Shown one piece after another: positions 27,501 through 40,385 of a stretch of 64,000 nt of DNA; the first letter of the stretch is position 1, and each line of letters opens with the position of its first letter. The DNA comes from Hyperoodon ampullatus. Lineage: Eukaryota > Chordata > Mammalia > Artiodactyla > Ziphiidae. A program made the position numbers and the translations under genes. The DNA is taken from assembly GCA_949752795.1 (NCBI GenBank), contig CATKHW010000296.1, positions 1-64,000 on the forward strand, read 5' to 3'. The notes under the pieces were generated by a model. The model did no database searches. It was not told the origin of the DNA and worked only from the letters and a program-made list of their open reading frames with translations.

Positions 27501-30500
27501 ATGATCCATTCCCTTTTCATCACAAGGCTCCAAGACCCCTGTAATCACAATGCTCCCTGCCCTTGTCATCACAAAGCTCCATGACCCATGTCATCTGAAT
27601 GCTCCTTGGCATTCTCATCACAATGCTCCATGCCTTTGGCATCACAATGCTCCAAGTACACTGTCATCACAATGCTCCGTGACTAGAGTCATCACAGTGC
27701 TTCATGACATTTGTCATCACAATGGTCCATGACCTCGTCACACAAGGCTTTGTGACCTTTGTCACCACAGTGCTCCATGAACTGTTCATCACAATGCTCT
27801 ATGACCCTTGTCATCACAAAGCTCCATGCCATTGTCAGCACAATGCTCCATGACCCTTGTCAGCACAATGCTCGATGTGCGTGTAAGCACAATGCTCCAT
27901 AACCCATGTCATCACAATGCTCCCTGCACTTCTCATCACAATGCACCACAAACTTGTTTTCATAATGCTCCATGACCTTTGTCATCACAAATCTCCATGA
28001 CACTTGGCATCACAATGCTCCATCCCATTGTCATCACAATGCTCCATGAACCCTCTCATCACATTGCTCCATGCAGTTGTCATCACAAATCTCCATGAGG
28101 CTTGTCATCACAACGCTCAATAGCGTTCTCAGCACAATGCTACATGTCCTTGTCATTACAATCCTGCATGATCTATGTATCACTGTGTTCCGTGCCCTTC
28201 TCATAACAATGCTCCATGACCCCTGCCATCACAAGGTTCCAAGGCCTTGTCATCACAAGCCTCCATGAACCTACTCATCACAACGCTCCAAGACCCCTCT
28301 AATCACAATGCTCCATGCCCTTGTCATCACAAAGCTCCATGACGCAAGTCATCAGAATGCTCCATGGCCTTCTCATCACAGTGCTCCATGCCCTTGTCAT
28401 CACAATGCTGCAAGACCCCTGTAATCACAGTGCTCCATGCCCCTTTTCGTCTCAATGCTCCATGAACTCTGTCATCACAATGCACCATGCCCATCACCAT
28501 AATATTTCATGCAGTTGTCATCACAATGAAATCAAAATGCTCAATGACCTCTGTCATCACAATGCTCCAAACCCTTCTGATCACAGTGTTCCATAACTCT
28601 TATCATCACAATGCCCCATGAGGCTGGACATCACAATAATCCGTGGTCTTCTAATCACAATGCTCCATGATCTTTGTCATCACAATGCTCAATACACTTT
28701 TCATCACAATGCTCCTTGAAACTTCACATCAGTATGCTACTTGAACCCTGTCATGACAAGGCTCCATGCAATTTTCATCACAATGATCCATGTCCTTGTC
28801 ATCACAAAGCTCCATAATGCATGTCATCAGAATGCTCCATGGCCTTCACATCACAATGCTCCATGCCCTTGTCATCACAATGCTACAAAACCCCTGTAAT
28901 CACAATGATCCGTGCACCTTTTCATCAGAATGCTCCATGACACTTGTCATCACAAGGCTCCATGGTCCTCTCATCACAATGCTCCAGGACCTTGTCATCA
29001 CAGTGCTCCATTCCCTTGTCCTCACAATGCTCCATGACCCCTGTCATCACAATACTCTATGTACATTTTCAGCCCAATGTTCAATGACCGTCTCATTACA
29101 ATGCTCAATGACCCATGTCATCACAATTCTCCATGACCACAGTCATCAAAATGCTCCATGACCCCTGTCATCACAATGGTGCTTGCCCTCGTCATCAAAA
29201 GGCTCTGTGACATTTGTCACCACAATGCTCCATGAAATTTTCATGACAATGTTCTCTTACTCATGTCATCACTATGCTCCATGCCTTTGTCAGCACAATG
29301 CTCCATGACCCTTGTCATCACAATTCTCCATGTGCTTGTCCGTACAATGCCCCATGACCTGTGTCATCACAATGCGACATGCGCTTGTCATCACAATGCT
29401 CCACAACCTTGTCATCACAGTGCTCCATAAACCTTGTCGTCACAATGCTCCATGCACTTCCCATCAAAATGCTCTCCCATCACTGATATCATAATGTTCC
29501 ATCACTAGTCATCACAATACTCCCTCACCCCTGTCATCACAATGTTCCATGACCCCTGTCATCACAATGCTCAATGACACTTTTCATCACAATGCTCCCT
29601 GACCCCTGACATCACAATGTTCCATAACACCTGTCATCAAAATGTCCCATGACAGTTTTCATCAAATTGTTCCATGATCCTTTCATCACAATGCTCACTG
29701 CCTTTCTCATCACAGTGCACCACGCCCTTGTCATCAAAACCCTCCATGACCTTTGTCATCAGAAAGCTCCGTGACCCTTGGCATCACAATGCTCCATGCC
29801 ATTGTCATCAAAATGCTCCATGAACGCTCTCAACACATTGTTACCTGTCGTTGTCATCACAGGCTCCATGATGCTTTTCATCACAATGCTCGATGCTCTT
29901 CTTAACACAAAGCTCCAAGGCTTGTCATTACAATCCTCCATGACCCATGTATCACAGTGTTCCGTGCCCTTGTCATAACAATGCTCCATGCCCCCTCTCA
30001 TCACAATAATCCATGAAAATTTTCAGACCAATGCTCCATGCCCTTGTCATGAGAATGCTCCATTACCACTGTTATAACAATGCTCCATGAAAACTGCCAT
30101 TACAATGTTCCACGGCCTTCTCATCACAAGGCTCCATGACCCTTGTCATCACAATGCTCCAAGGCACCTGTAATCACAATGCTCCATGCCCTTGTCATCA
30201 CGAAGCTCCATGACGCATGTCATCAGAATGCGCCTTCGCCTTCTCATCAAAATGCTCCATGACCTGGTCATCGCAATGCTCCAAGACCCCTGTAATCACA
30301 ATGCTCCATGCCATTTTTCATCTCAATGCTCCATGAACCCTGTCATCACAATGCACCATGCCCATAATCAGAATGCTTCATGCTTATGTCATCACAATGA
30401 AATCAAAATGCTCCATGACTTCTGTCATCACAATGCTCCAAACCCTTGTGATCACAATGTTCCATAACACTTGTCATCACAACGCCCCATGACGCTCATC

Positions 30501-33500
30501 ATCACAATTATCCATGGTCTTCTATTCACAATACTCCATGACCTTTTTCATCATAATTCTCAATAAAATTGTCATCACAATGCTCCCTGACAATGGTCGT
30601 GAATATGCTCCTTGAATCTTGTCATGACAAGGCTCCATGCATTTTTCATCAAATCGATCCATGCACTTTTCATCACAATACTACAAGACTCCTGTAATCA
30701 CAATGCTCCATGCCCTTGTCAGCACAAAGCTTCATGAAGAATGTCTTCAAAATGCTCCATGGACTTCTCATCACAATGCTCCATGCCCTTGTCATCACAA
30801 AGCTCCGTGACCCCTGTAATCACAATGCTCCATGACGCTTGTCATCACAGTGTTCCATGACACTTGTCATAAAAATGCTCCATGCATTTGTCAGCAAAAT
30901 GCTACATGACCTTGTCATCACAATGCTCCATGCGCTTGTCATCACAATACTCCATTCCCATTGTCATCAAAACCCTCCATGAACCTTGGGTTCACAATGC
31001 TTCATGCCCTTGTCATCACAATAATCCATGCACCATGAAATGAAAATAATACATGAGTTCTGTCATCACAATGCTCAAAACCCTTGTGATCACAATGTTC
31101 CATAACATTTGTCATCACAACGCTCCATGATGCCTGTCATCACAATGCTCCATGACCTTTGTCATCACAATGCTCCATGACCTTTGTCATCACAATGCTC
31201 CCTGACACTTGTCGTAAGAATGCTCCTTGAACCCTGTCATGAAAAGGCTCCAAGCCTTTTTCATCACAATGCTCCATGCGCTTTTCATCACAATGCTCCA
31301 TGCCATTGTCATCACATTACTCCACAAGCTTGTCATCCGAATGGTCCATGACCCTTGTCATCACAATGATCCATGACACCTGTCATCACAATGCTCTATG
31401 CCCCTTGTCATTACAGTGCTCCATGACGCTCATCATCACAATTATCCATGGTCTTCTCATCACAGTGCTCCATGGTTTTTCCATCACAATGCTCCATGCA
31501 CTGGTCATCACAATTCTACATGTCCTTATCATCAAAATGCTCCATGACACTTCTCATCACAATGTTACATGATCTTGTCAATACATTTCTCCATGCACTT
31601 GTACATCACAATGATCCATGACCACTGTCATAGCAAGATCGTTGTGCTTTTCTTCACAATGCTTCACGACCTTCTCATCAAAATTCTCAATAACCCTTCT
31701 CCTCACAATGCTCCAAGATCTTGTCATCACAGTGCTCCATGACCCTTGTCATCACGATGCTCCAAGCCCTTGTCATCACAATGCTCCATTACTTTGTCAT
31801 CACAATCCTCCATGACACTTGGCATCACAATGCTCCATGCCATTGTCATCATAATGGACCATGACATATGTCATCACAATGCTCCTTGACACCTGCCTTC
31901 ACAATACTCCTTGACCTTGTCATCACAATGCTCCATGCCCCTGTCATCACAATGCGCCATGCCCACTGTCATCACAATAATCCATAAAAATTGTCAGAGC
32001 AATGCTCTATGCCCCGTCATCACAATGCTCCATGCCCTTGTCATCACGATGCTCCATGACCCCTGTCATCACAATGCTCCGTGACTCCAGCAACTACAAT
32101 ACTTCATGACTTTGAAATCAAAATGGTCCATGCCCGCATCATCACAATGTTCCGTGACTTTTGTCATCACAATGCTACATGCAATTATCATCACAATGCT
32201 CCATGACGCCTGATATCACAATGTTCCATAACCCCAGCATCAAAAAGCTCCATGACCCTTTTCATCACAAAGCTCCATGACCCATGACATCACAATGTTC
32301 CATATCCCCTGTCATCAAAATGTTCCATGACAGTTTTCATCAAATTGCTCTATGACCCTGTCATCACAATGCTCCCTGCCCTTCTCGTCACAATGCACAA
32401 TGCCCTTGTAATCAAAATACTCCATGACCTTTGTCATCACAAAGCTCCATGACCCTTGGCATCACAATGCTCCATGCCATTGTCATCACAATGCTCCATG
32501 AACCCTTTCATCACATTGCTTCATGCCCTTGTCATCACAAAACTCCATGACGCTTGTCATCACAATGCTCGATGAACTTCTATTCACAATGCTCCATGCT
32601 CTTGTCATTACAATCCTCCATGACCCATGTATCACAGTGTTCCTTGCCCTTGTCATCACACTGCTCCAAGACCCCTGTAATCACAATGCTCCATGCCCTT
32701 GTCATCACAAAGTTTCATGACGCATGTCATAAGTATGCTCCATGGCCTTCTCATTACAGTGCTCCATGCCCTGGTCATCACAATGCTCGAAGGCTCCTGT
32801 AATCAAAATGCTCCTTGCCCATTTCATCAGAATGCTCCATGAGACTTGTCATCACAAGGCTCCATGGACTTCTCATCACAATGCTCCAGGACCTTGTCAT
32901 CACGATGCTCCATTCCCTTGTCATCAGAATACTCCATGAACATTTTCAGCCAATGCTCCATGATCTTCTCATCACACTGCTCCATGACCCCTGTCATCAC
33001 AATGCTCCATGACCACTGTCATCACAATGCTCTATGACCCCTTACAACACTATAATCCGGGACTGTTGGCATCACAATGCTCCATGATCATTGTCATCAC
33101 AATTCTCAATACACTTGTCATCACAATGCTCCCTGACACTTGTTGTCAGAATGCTCCTTGAAACCTGTCATTAAAAGACTCCATGCATTTTTCGTCACAA
33201 TGATCCATGCCCTTTTCATCACAATGATCCATGCCAGTTTCATCACAGTACTCCACAAGCTTATCATCAGAATGCTCCATGACCCTTTTCATCACAATGC
33301 TCCATGACCCGTCTTCACAATGTTCCATGACCCATGTCATCACAATGCTCCATGACGCCTGTCATCAGAATGCTCCATGCCCCTTGTCATTACAGTGCTC
33401 CATGACACTCGTCAACACAGTTATCCATGGTCTTCTCATCACAGTGCTCCACGGTCTTGCCATCACAATGCTCCATTCCCTGTTCATAACAATGCTCCAT

Positions 33501-34240
33501 GTCCCTTGTCATCACAATTCTCCACGTCCTTGTCATCACAATGCTCCATGACACTTCTCATCACAGTGTTACATGCTCTTGTCATCACAATTCTCCATGC
33601 ACCTGTCATCGCAATGCCCCATGACACCTGACATAGCAAGCTCCATGCCTTTGTCATCAAAATGCTTCATACATTTTCATCAAAATTCTCAGTGTCTGTT
33701 GTCATCACAGTGCTCCATGCCCTTGTCATCACAATGCTCCATGTCCCTTGTGATCACAATGATCCAAGCCGCTGTCATCACAATCCTCCATGACACACGG
33801 CATCACAATGCTCCATGACATTGTCATCTCCATGGACCATGACATATGTCATCACAACGCTCCCTGTCACCTGTCTTCACAATACTCCATGACCTTGAAA
33901 TCACAATGCTCCATGCCCTTGTCATCAAAATGCACCATGTCCACCATCATCACAATAATCCATGAAACTTTTTAGACCAATTTTGAATGCCACTGTCATC
34001 ACAATGCTCCATGCCCTTGTCATCACAAAGCTCCATTACGCATGTCATCAGAATGCTCCATTGCCTTCTCATCACAGTGCTCCATGCCCTTGTCATCACA
34101 GTGTTCCAAGACCAACTTAATCACAATGCTCCATGCCCCTTTGCATCTCAATGCTCCATGAACCCTGTCATCACAATGCACCATGCCCATCATCATAATG
34201 CTTCATGCTATTGTCATAACAATGAAATCAAAATGCTCCA
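8395..34240. repeat. Dispersed higher-order cassette in array A, marked by 'aatgaaatcaaaatgctc'
   Basis: A cassette of roughly 400-650 bp recurs with fixed unit order around the marker. Copies lie near 8,441, 11,121, 11,696, 12,709, 14,725, 17,061, 17,707, 22,761, 24,705, 25,815, 27,244, 28,527, 30,397 and 34,223. Two subtypes exist. 'cccatcatcataatgcttc' occurs near 11,080, 17,020, 22,720, 25,780, 30,360 and 34,190. 'cccatcaccataatatttc' occurs near 8,400, 12,670, 14,690, 24,670 and 28,490. Spacing is irregular, from 0.6 to 5 kb. Confidence 0.75.
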
Positions 34241-35018
34241 TGACCTCTGTCATCACAATGTTCCAAACCCTTGTGATCACAATGTTCCATAACACTTGTC
34301 ATCACAACGCCCCATGACGCTCGTCATCACAATTATCCATGGTTTTCTCATCACAATGCTCCATGACCTTTGTCATCACAATGCTCAATACACTTGTCAT
34401 CACAATGCTCCCTGACACTTGTCGTCAGTATGCTCTTTGAACCCTGTCATGACAAGGCTCCATGCATTTTCCATCACAATGATCCATGCCCTTTTCATCA
34501 CAATGCTCCAAGACCCCTGTAATCACAATTCCCCATGCCCCTTTTCATCAGAATGCTCCATGAGACTTGTTATCACAAGGCTCCATTGTCTTCTCATTAC
34601 AATGCTCCAGGACCTTGTCATCACAATGCTCCATGACCCATGTCATCACAATACTCAATGAACATTTTCAGCCCAAAGCTCCATGACCTTCTCATCTCAC
34701 TTATCCATGACCCTTGTCATCACAATGCTCCATGACCACTGTCATCACAACCCTCCATGACCCCTGACAACACAGTGATCCGGGACTCTTGTCATCAAAA
34801 TGCTCCATAACCCTTGTCATCACAATGATCCATGCCCTTGTCATCCCAATTCTCCATGACCCCTGTAATCACAATGCTCCGTGACGCTTGTCATCACAGT
34901 GCTCCGTGACCCTTGTCATCACAATGCTCCATGCCTTTGCCAGCAAAATGCTCCATGACCTTGTCATCACAGTCCTCCATGACCCTTGGGATCACATTGC
35001 AACATGCTCTTGTTATCT

Positions 35019-36062
35019 CTGTCTTTATTTTCTGGTTTTTACAGATTTTCGGATGTCCCTTTTGACTGGTGGGAAGTGACAATTCTTTGTAGTGTGGATT
35101 TGCATTGCAAGCTTGCTTGATTTGCCAAAAAGGGCGTATGCATTTTCTCCTGAATATATTCAGCAGAAAATGCATACGCCCTTTTTGGCCAAGTGCATCA
35201 TTCTCGAAGTTATTATGCTTTTCCTGTGCTTTAAAGGCGATTCCAATTTACCACTTGAAATATGTTCTGTGCAATTCTGCCTCATTTTCAAGTCTGCTTC
35301 GTTGCCTTCCCTCAACAGATTTTTGGAAGAGAGTTGTCCTTTATAACTCTGCAGGTTTGTGAATTGCTGTGCCCCTGAGCTCCAATTTTCAACTCGTGTT
35401 TTTGTGAGCTGACCGCAAATCCACAATTTTGCTACAGGATCTATACTGGTTCCGGGGGTGCAGGCTGACGCTTTGGTTAATTCTTCCTTCCAGAGGGGAA
35501 ATTAGAGTGACATGTGTCCATCCAAATGCCTACAGCTACTCTCTGATTGGTTGTCCCTCTTCCCTTTCATCCACTGCACAATTTGCAAACTGTGTGAAGC
35601 AGGAGATTACAGGGGCTGACTCTCCAAGTTGGGAGATTGATAGTAAAGTAGTTGGAATGCCAAACTGGAGCACAAGGAGAGGAAAATATTAGGAGCCTTT
35701 TAGAAATCTTTTGCCATCACAGTGTGTCCATTCTCTAGGTTTCCCATACATGTTATAACTGTAGTGATATTCCCTTCTACCTGGAGAGTTGGGACCCATG
35801 GAATGGGTGGCATGCATTACTGCTTTAAAGGGTCTGCATTTTCTCACCCTATCTCACCAGTCCCCTCAGCCCCAAGTGTCCAGCCTTATGTATCATCTAG
35901 CTGTCTTTGCAGATAGGATCATTCCAGGTTTCATAAGAACCCCTGAAGGAATTGTGTAAGAATTTTGCTGTTTTTTTTTTTGTTTTGTTTTTGAAATTCA
36001 TTTTTATAATGGGGTAGAGCTGATTTTCACCGGCATGTTTATGCCGGTCTAGAAACAATTGA
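35019..36062. repeat. Macrosatellite monomer resuming at offset about 713 (subfamily B)
   Basis: Minisatellite text 'acatgctcttgttat' gives way near 35,017 to 'ctgtctttattttctggtt', which aligns with monomer 4 at 5,934. The rest of the monomer is complete, with palindrome 35,121-35,192 and a long T-rich tail near 35,970. Its bases define subfamily B, for example 'gcaaatccacaattttg', 'gtaagaattttgctg' and 'atgccggtctag'. Confidence 0.85.
35121..35192. repeat. 72-bp palindrome, monomer at 35,019
   Basis: Good palindrome. A CpG is changed in both arms to a complementary pair: 'atgcattttctcc' left and 'agaaaatgcat' right. This is consistent with arm-to-arm conversion or with two CpG transitions. 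Confidence 0.85.
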
Positions 36063-37811
36063 TTCCCTTATGGAGACATATCAATATATAGGTTTTAAGA
36101 TTCTTACTAGTCAGATATATTCCTGTGCTGGGAATTGGGGTTTTGAGTCCCGTTCACTGAGGAAGGTGTAGGTTTTGTCTATTCTGTATTTGCTTCATGG
36201 AATGCTACATGTGCTAATATCACACTCTGGTTTTATTCATCACCCCACCTCTCCTTCCCCCTTAAGCAGGCATAAGAATCTTTCCTCAATGTGAGACTCT
36301 GTTCTCTTTCCTCAGTTCATGTGTAGCCATGTTTACAGGACCTTCATAAGTGATATCTTATGATAAGTTTCTTTTTCTGTGTGACTTATTTCACTTAGAA
36401 TCATCGTACCTAAATCCACTCATTATGCTGCTACTGGCCTTATGACATTGATTTCATGTCTGAGTGATATTCCATTGTATAAAATTACCACAAGTTCTTT
36501 ACGCAAATTTCTCTTTCCTGGAATATTTATGTTGTACCGAAGTTGAGGTTCTTGTATGCAGAGCAGCCCTAAACTTTGGGGTGCCTGTGTCTTGTTGATA
36601 TTTAGTCTTCCCAAGTTATATGCCCATGAGTGGAAGTGCCCTATGCTCGGTAGCTTTGTATTTTAGATGTTTTAGGAAACAGCATACACTTCTTCAGAGT
36701 GGCTCTTTGATATTTATATCTCACCCATCAGCGTGACTAACTCCCTGTTCTCCATGGCCTCTCCTGCATTTCTGGTTTGTACACATTTTTTGGATGGCCT
36801 TTCTGAGCAGTGGAAATTGAGACTTCTTTTTTGTGCAGATTTGCATTTCCCGCTTGCTTGGTTGGCCAAAAAATCTGTATGTGTTTTTTTCCTGAAGTTA
36901 TTCATGAAAAAAACGCATACACCCTTTTGTCCAACTACATCATTTTAGAAATTCTGCTGCTTTTCATATGCTTTAAATGTGAGTCCAATCTACCTTTTGA
37001 AATCTGTTTCCTGCAATTCTGCCTCTCATTCAGATCCTCTTCGTTGCCTTACCTGAACTATATTTTTGGACGTTGGTTATCATTTTTATCTTTGCAGGTC
37101 TTTGAATTGTCTGCTCCTGGGCTCCATTTTGCAACTCGCTTTTTTTGTGAGCTGGCCGCCAAACCATTGTATTGCTTCCGGCCCTATTCTGGTTCTGGGG
37201 AGGCAGGCTGAGCCTTTGGTTAATTTTTCTTCCTAATGGGAAATTAGAGTGACATGTGCCTGTCAAAACTCCTACAGCTAGTCTCTCATTGGTTCCCCCT
37301 CTTCCCGTTTATCCTCTGCACAAATTGCAAACTGTGTGAAACAAGAGGTTAAAGGTGCCGATTCTCCAAGTGGGGAGATTGTTAGTAATTTGGCAGGAAT
37401 GGTGAACACCAGCAGCAGGAGATCAAAAATAAGGTGCATTTTAGACCCCTTTCCTGATCACAGGGTGTACATTCGTCTCGGTCTCCCAGGCATGTTTTTG
37501 CTGTCAGAAGATTCCCTTGAACCTGCAGATTTGGGACCCATGGAATGGGAATCAGGCAGTATTTCTTTTAAAGGTCTGCATTTCCTCACCCAGCCTCTCT
37601 AACATCTCTTAGCGTGCATAGCTTCCTGCCTTATATATCATCCTGCTGTGGGTCTACATGTGTTCAATCCATGTTACATCATAGCCCTTCAACAAAACTC
37701 GTAAGAAATTTTGTCTGTCTCACTGTTTTGCTAAATATTTTTAAATTTATTTTTATATTGGTTACAGCTGATTTTCAAAGCTCTGTTTTTTGCTGCTGTA
37801 CATCCACTTGA
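36063..37811. repeat. Diverged macrosatellite monomer D1
   Basis: About 1,749 bp, in phase and clearly related to the A and B monomers but with many substitutions and small indels. A degenerate palindrome lies at 36,862-36,934. The L1-like half is easier to recognise as L1 than in the homogeneous monomers. Confidence 0.8.
36862..36934. repeat. Degenerate palindrome, monomer D1
   Basis: Outer arms are still readable (TTGGCCAAAAAA left, CCCTTTTGTCCAA right). The centre is degraded (cctgaagttattcatg). Confidence 0.7.
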
Positions 37812-39440
37812 TTCATGTACTGTGAGACAACAATAAATTCTTTTTCAGATGCTTACTATTCATATGTATTATTTTCCAGTGACTTGAGTGGGCTGAGTGC
37901 AGTTCTTTGAGGTACCGTGTAGGCCTTGTCAGTTATTCAATATGGTACTTGGAATGGTATCTTTGCTAATTTCAAACTCCTGCATAATACCTCACCCTTC
38001 CTCACCTTTCCATTTAGCAGCCTTATGTCTATTTCCTACATATTTGACTATGTTTCTGTTTTGTAATTTATTTCATGTGTAGCCATTTTTGATTCCACCT
38101 TTAAGTGACATCTTATGTGTCTTTTTCTTTCTGACATACGTCACTTAGAATGATCATATGTAACTCCTCCAGACATGTTACAACTGGCCTTATTTCTGGA
38201 TGAGTAATATTCCACTCTAAATAAGTACCCCATCTCTTTTATCCATTTTATCCTTCCAGGGACATTTAGGTTATATCCATGTTGAGGCCCTTTTTAACAG
38301 AGAGGTGGTAAATTTTGGGGTGCCTGTTTTCTGTCGATTTTTGTTTTTCCCAAGGTATACGCCCATGAGTGCAAGTGCCCTATGCTCTGTAGCTCTTTTT
38401 TTAGATGTTTTAGCAAACACAATACACTTCTCCAGAGTGGCCGTTGGCAAATTACATTTCCACTATCAGCCTCAGAGGGCTCCCTTTTCTCCTCACCCTG
38501 TCGTGCATTTCGTGTGTTTACATTTTATGTGGATGGCCCTTCTGACTGATGTGAAGTGATACATTTTGTAGTATTTATTTCCAGTGCCCACCTGTTTGGT
38601 TGGATAAAATGTGTGTATGGCCTTTACTTGAATATATTCAGAAAAAATGCATACGCCCTTTTTGGCCAACTGCATCATTGGCGATGTTCAGCCCCTTTTC
38701 TTGTGCTTTAATGGGGAGTCCTTTCTACCTCTTCAAATCTGTTTCCTGCCACTCTCCCTTGCTTACAAGTCCTTTTCTGTGACTTACCTCAAGACATTTT
38801 TTGACGATAGATATTTTCAACTCTGCAGTTTCATGAATTTTAGTGCCCCTGAGTTCCATATTTCAACTTGTGTTTTTGGAAACTGGACACAAAACAGTGG
38901 GATTTCCTGTAGTCCTATTCTGTTTCCATGGGCAATTCTAGCCTTTGATGAATTTGTCTTCCAGATTGGAAATTAGAGTGGCATGTGCCTGTCCAAACAC
39001 CTAGGACTTGTCTCTAAATTTTCTCATCCTTCCGCTTCATCCTCTGGACAAATTCCAAACTGTGTGCAACAGGATGTTGACGGTGCTGATATCCCCAAGT
39101 GAGGAGATTGTTAGGAAAGATTTTGGAGTGTTGAACCCGAGCACCAGGCGATGAGGAGATGAGGTGCCTTTTCCAAACTGTTTCCGATCAAACGGTGTAC
39201 CATCCTCTAGGTGTGACAGGCATGTTTTAGCTGTAGGAATGGTCCCGTGCATGTAAGGAGAACACCAGGAATTTTTCCAAATCAGTGCCTCCCCGAACCA
39301 CAAACTGGGGAATTTTTAAGCTACGGCTTCACATATGCCCATTAAGGGCCTTGGGAAATAGGCAGTGTCCAAACTTTAGATGATTGAAATCTTCGGGATC
39401 AGAAGTGCTCTCCATCAGCCTTGCTTAGTTTACATTTTAT
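37812..39440. repeat. Strongly diverged macrosatellite monomer D2
   Basis: In approximate phase with D1. It is recognisable from 'caataaattctttttcag' (L1 3' UTR-like), the ORF2-like stretch near 38,120-38,570, a half-decayed palindrome at 38,600-38,669 and the 'ttagagtggcatgtgcctg' block near 38,975. The last 150 bp align poorly. Confidence 0.65.
38600..38669. repeat. Half-decayed palindrome, monomer D2
   Basis: The right arm is well kept (atgcatacgccctttttggcc). The left arm is mostly lost (ttggataaaatgtgtgtatg). The centre GAATATATTC is intact. Confidence 0.65.
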
Positions 39441-39650
39441 CTGTCATTGATAGATGATGTCAATAAAAATATCTATTCTTTTTCAGATTATTTCCCCTTA
39501 TAGGTTATTGCAAAATATTCAGTGTAGTTCCCTGTGCTATACAATAGTTCCTTGTTGATGATCTGTTTTATACATAGCAGTGTGTATGTGTTAATCCCAA
39601 ACTGTTAACTTATCCCTTCTCCTACCTTTCCCCTTTGGTAATAATAAATT
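39441..39650 (-). mobile_element. L1 3' UTR-like remnant at the array edge
   Basis: Antisense L1 3' UTR text, including 'tctttttcagattatttcc', 'gtagttccctgtgctatac', 'tgttttatacatagcagtg' and 'ttcccctttggtaata'. It sits about where the next macrosatellite monomer would begin, so it may be the outermost, least homogenised monomer. The alternative is a separate, short, 5'-truncated L1 insertion. Confidence 0.7.
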
Positions 39651-40374
39651 ATAAGATTTTATACTTCTCAGAAATGGGGAAGCTGAAAGAGAGGTATCAT
39701 TTTCAATGGAAAAGCATTCAAAACAAGATTGAAGCTTCAGCCAAGAGTATTCGATGTACATCCTTGGGAATAAATCACTTCATTTCTCTAATGTTGACCT
39801 GACAAATAAGACAGACGTCTTCACTGAACTTGCTTATAATAAAGTGATGGAAATATTAAATGTAAGTCTTAGAAACATCTTATTTTACCCGAGCCTTATA
39901 CAGTGCTCTAGGTTGACTAAAGTTTGGCTCACACATCTGTTCATTGAAGTTACAATGTTCTCAATTTCTGTTACTGATCCTCCAGAGTGGACCCCAACAG
40001 GAGTCCCCGTGCCCAGTGTCATTGGAGCCAACAGATCAAGACTGAGTTTGATTCAGAAGCAAAGGAAACTTTATATTTTGAAAACAGAATGGAGAGGTGA
40101 GAGCGTGCACTCCCCCGTGGGCTGTGGGATGGGCTGCTGTGTAGGGATCCTGGCAGCATCAGCAGGAGGGAGGGGATGGAGCTCTCGAAGGCTGGGTTGG
40201 CTGCAGCTCAGGCTGTATGTCGCAGAGTCTGCATGGGACCCCGCTAGCTGAGGTGTCGACCCAGCCATTCTGCACTAGGAAATCGGGTCTGAAGTGCCGG
40301 GTGTGGGACCTCTGCATGCGGAACCCTAGGAGCATGTGAAATTAGACAAAGCACAAATGAAAAACAGTTTAGAC
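39651..40374 (+). other. Unidentified non-satellite sequence with an exon-like stretch
   Basis: Outside the repeats. A + frame is open from about 39,754 to 40,251 (165 codons) but resembles no family I know. An alternative frame upstream (39,670-39,800) also reads smoothly (KLKERYHFQWKSIQNK). At 39,856-39,866 there is a donor-like 'aaatgtaagtctt', and 'ttatacagtg' at 39,897 resembles an acceptor. Composition turns GC-rich after 40,080. It could be an old retrocopy or a relic exon. No function is proposed. Confidence 0.3.
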
Positions 40375-40385
40375 TTTATTTTATT
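40375..40385 (-). promoter_or_regulatory. Two overlapping AATAAA poly(A) signals, minus strand
   Basis: The + strand TTTATTTTATT reads AATAAAATAAA on the minus strand. The TAA of an 85-codon minus-strand open frame (40,638 to 40,381) overlaps it. It could be the 3' end of an old transcript or part of an LTR. There is no other support. Confidence 0.35.

Larger units (their letters stand above)
7265..35016. repeat. Minisatellite array A, 24-25 bp unit
   Basis: Continuous tandem repetition of a unit close to TGTCATCACAATGCTCCATG followed by CCCT (24 bp) or ACCCCT/ACCCTT (25 bp). By arithmetic there are roughly 1,100 units. Units vary independently, but longer strings of variant units recur, so there is irregular higher-order structure. 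The + strand is C-rich and G-poor in every unit. Because units are 24 or 25 bp, + strand frames often stay open for 60-190 codons and give His/Asn/Pro-rich or Ser/Gln-rich repeats. There are no start contexts, splice signals or non-repeat domains, and I do not call genes here. The array replaces about 410 bp of a macrosatellite monomer (offsets 303-713). Confidence 0.95.

Noticed and set aside
7262..35000. Many + strand open frames of 60-194 codons with His/Asn/Pro-rich or Ser/Gln-rich repeats
   Set aside because: They follow from a stop-poor 24-25 bp unit read in three frames. Starts and stops fall at random unit variants, and no non-repeat domain exists.
7265..35016. CRISPR-like array
   Set aside because: Units abut with no unique spacers, the unit is 24-25 bp with constant drift, and the DNA is mammalian.
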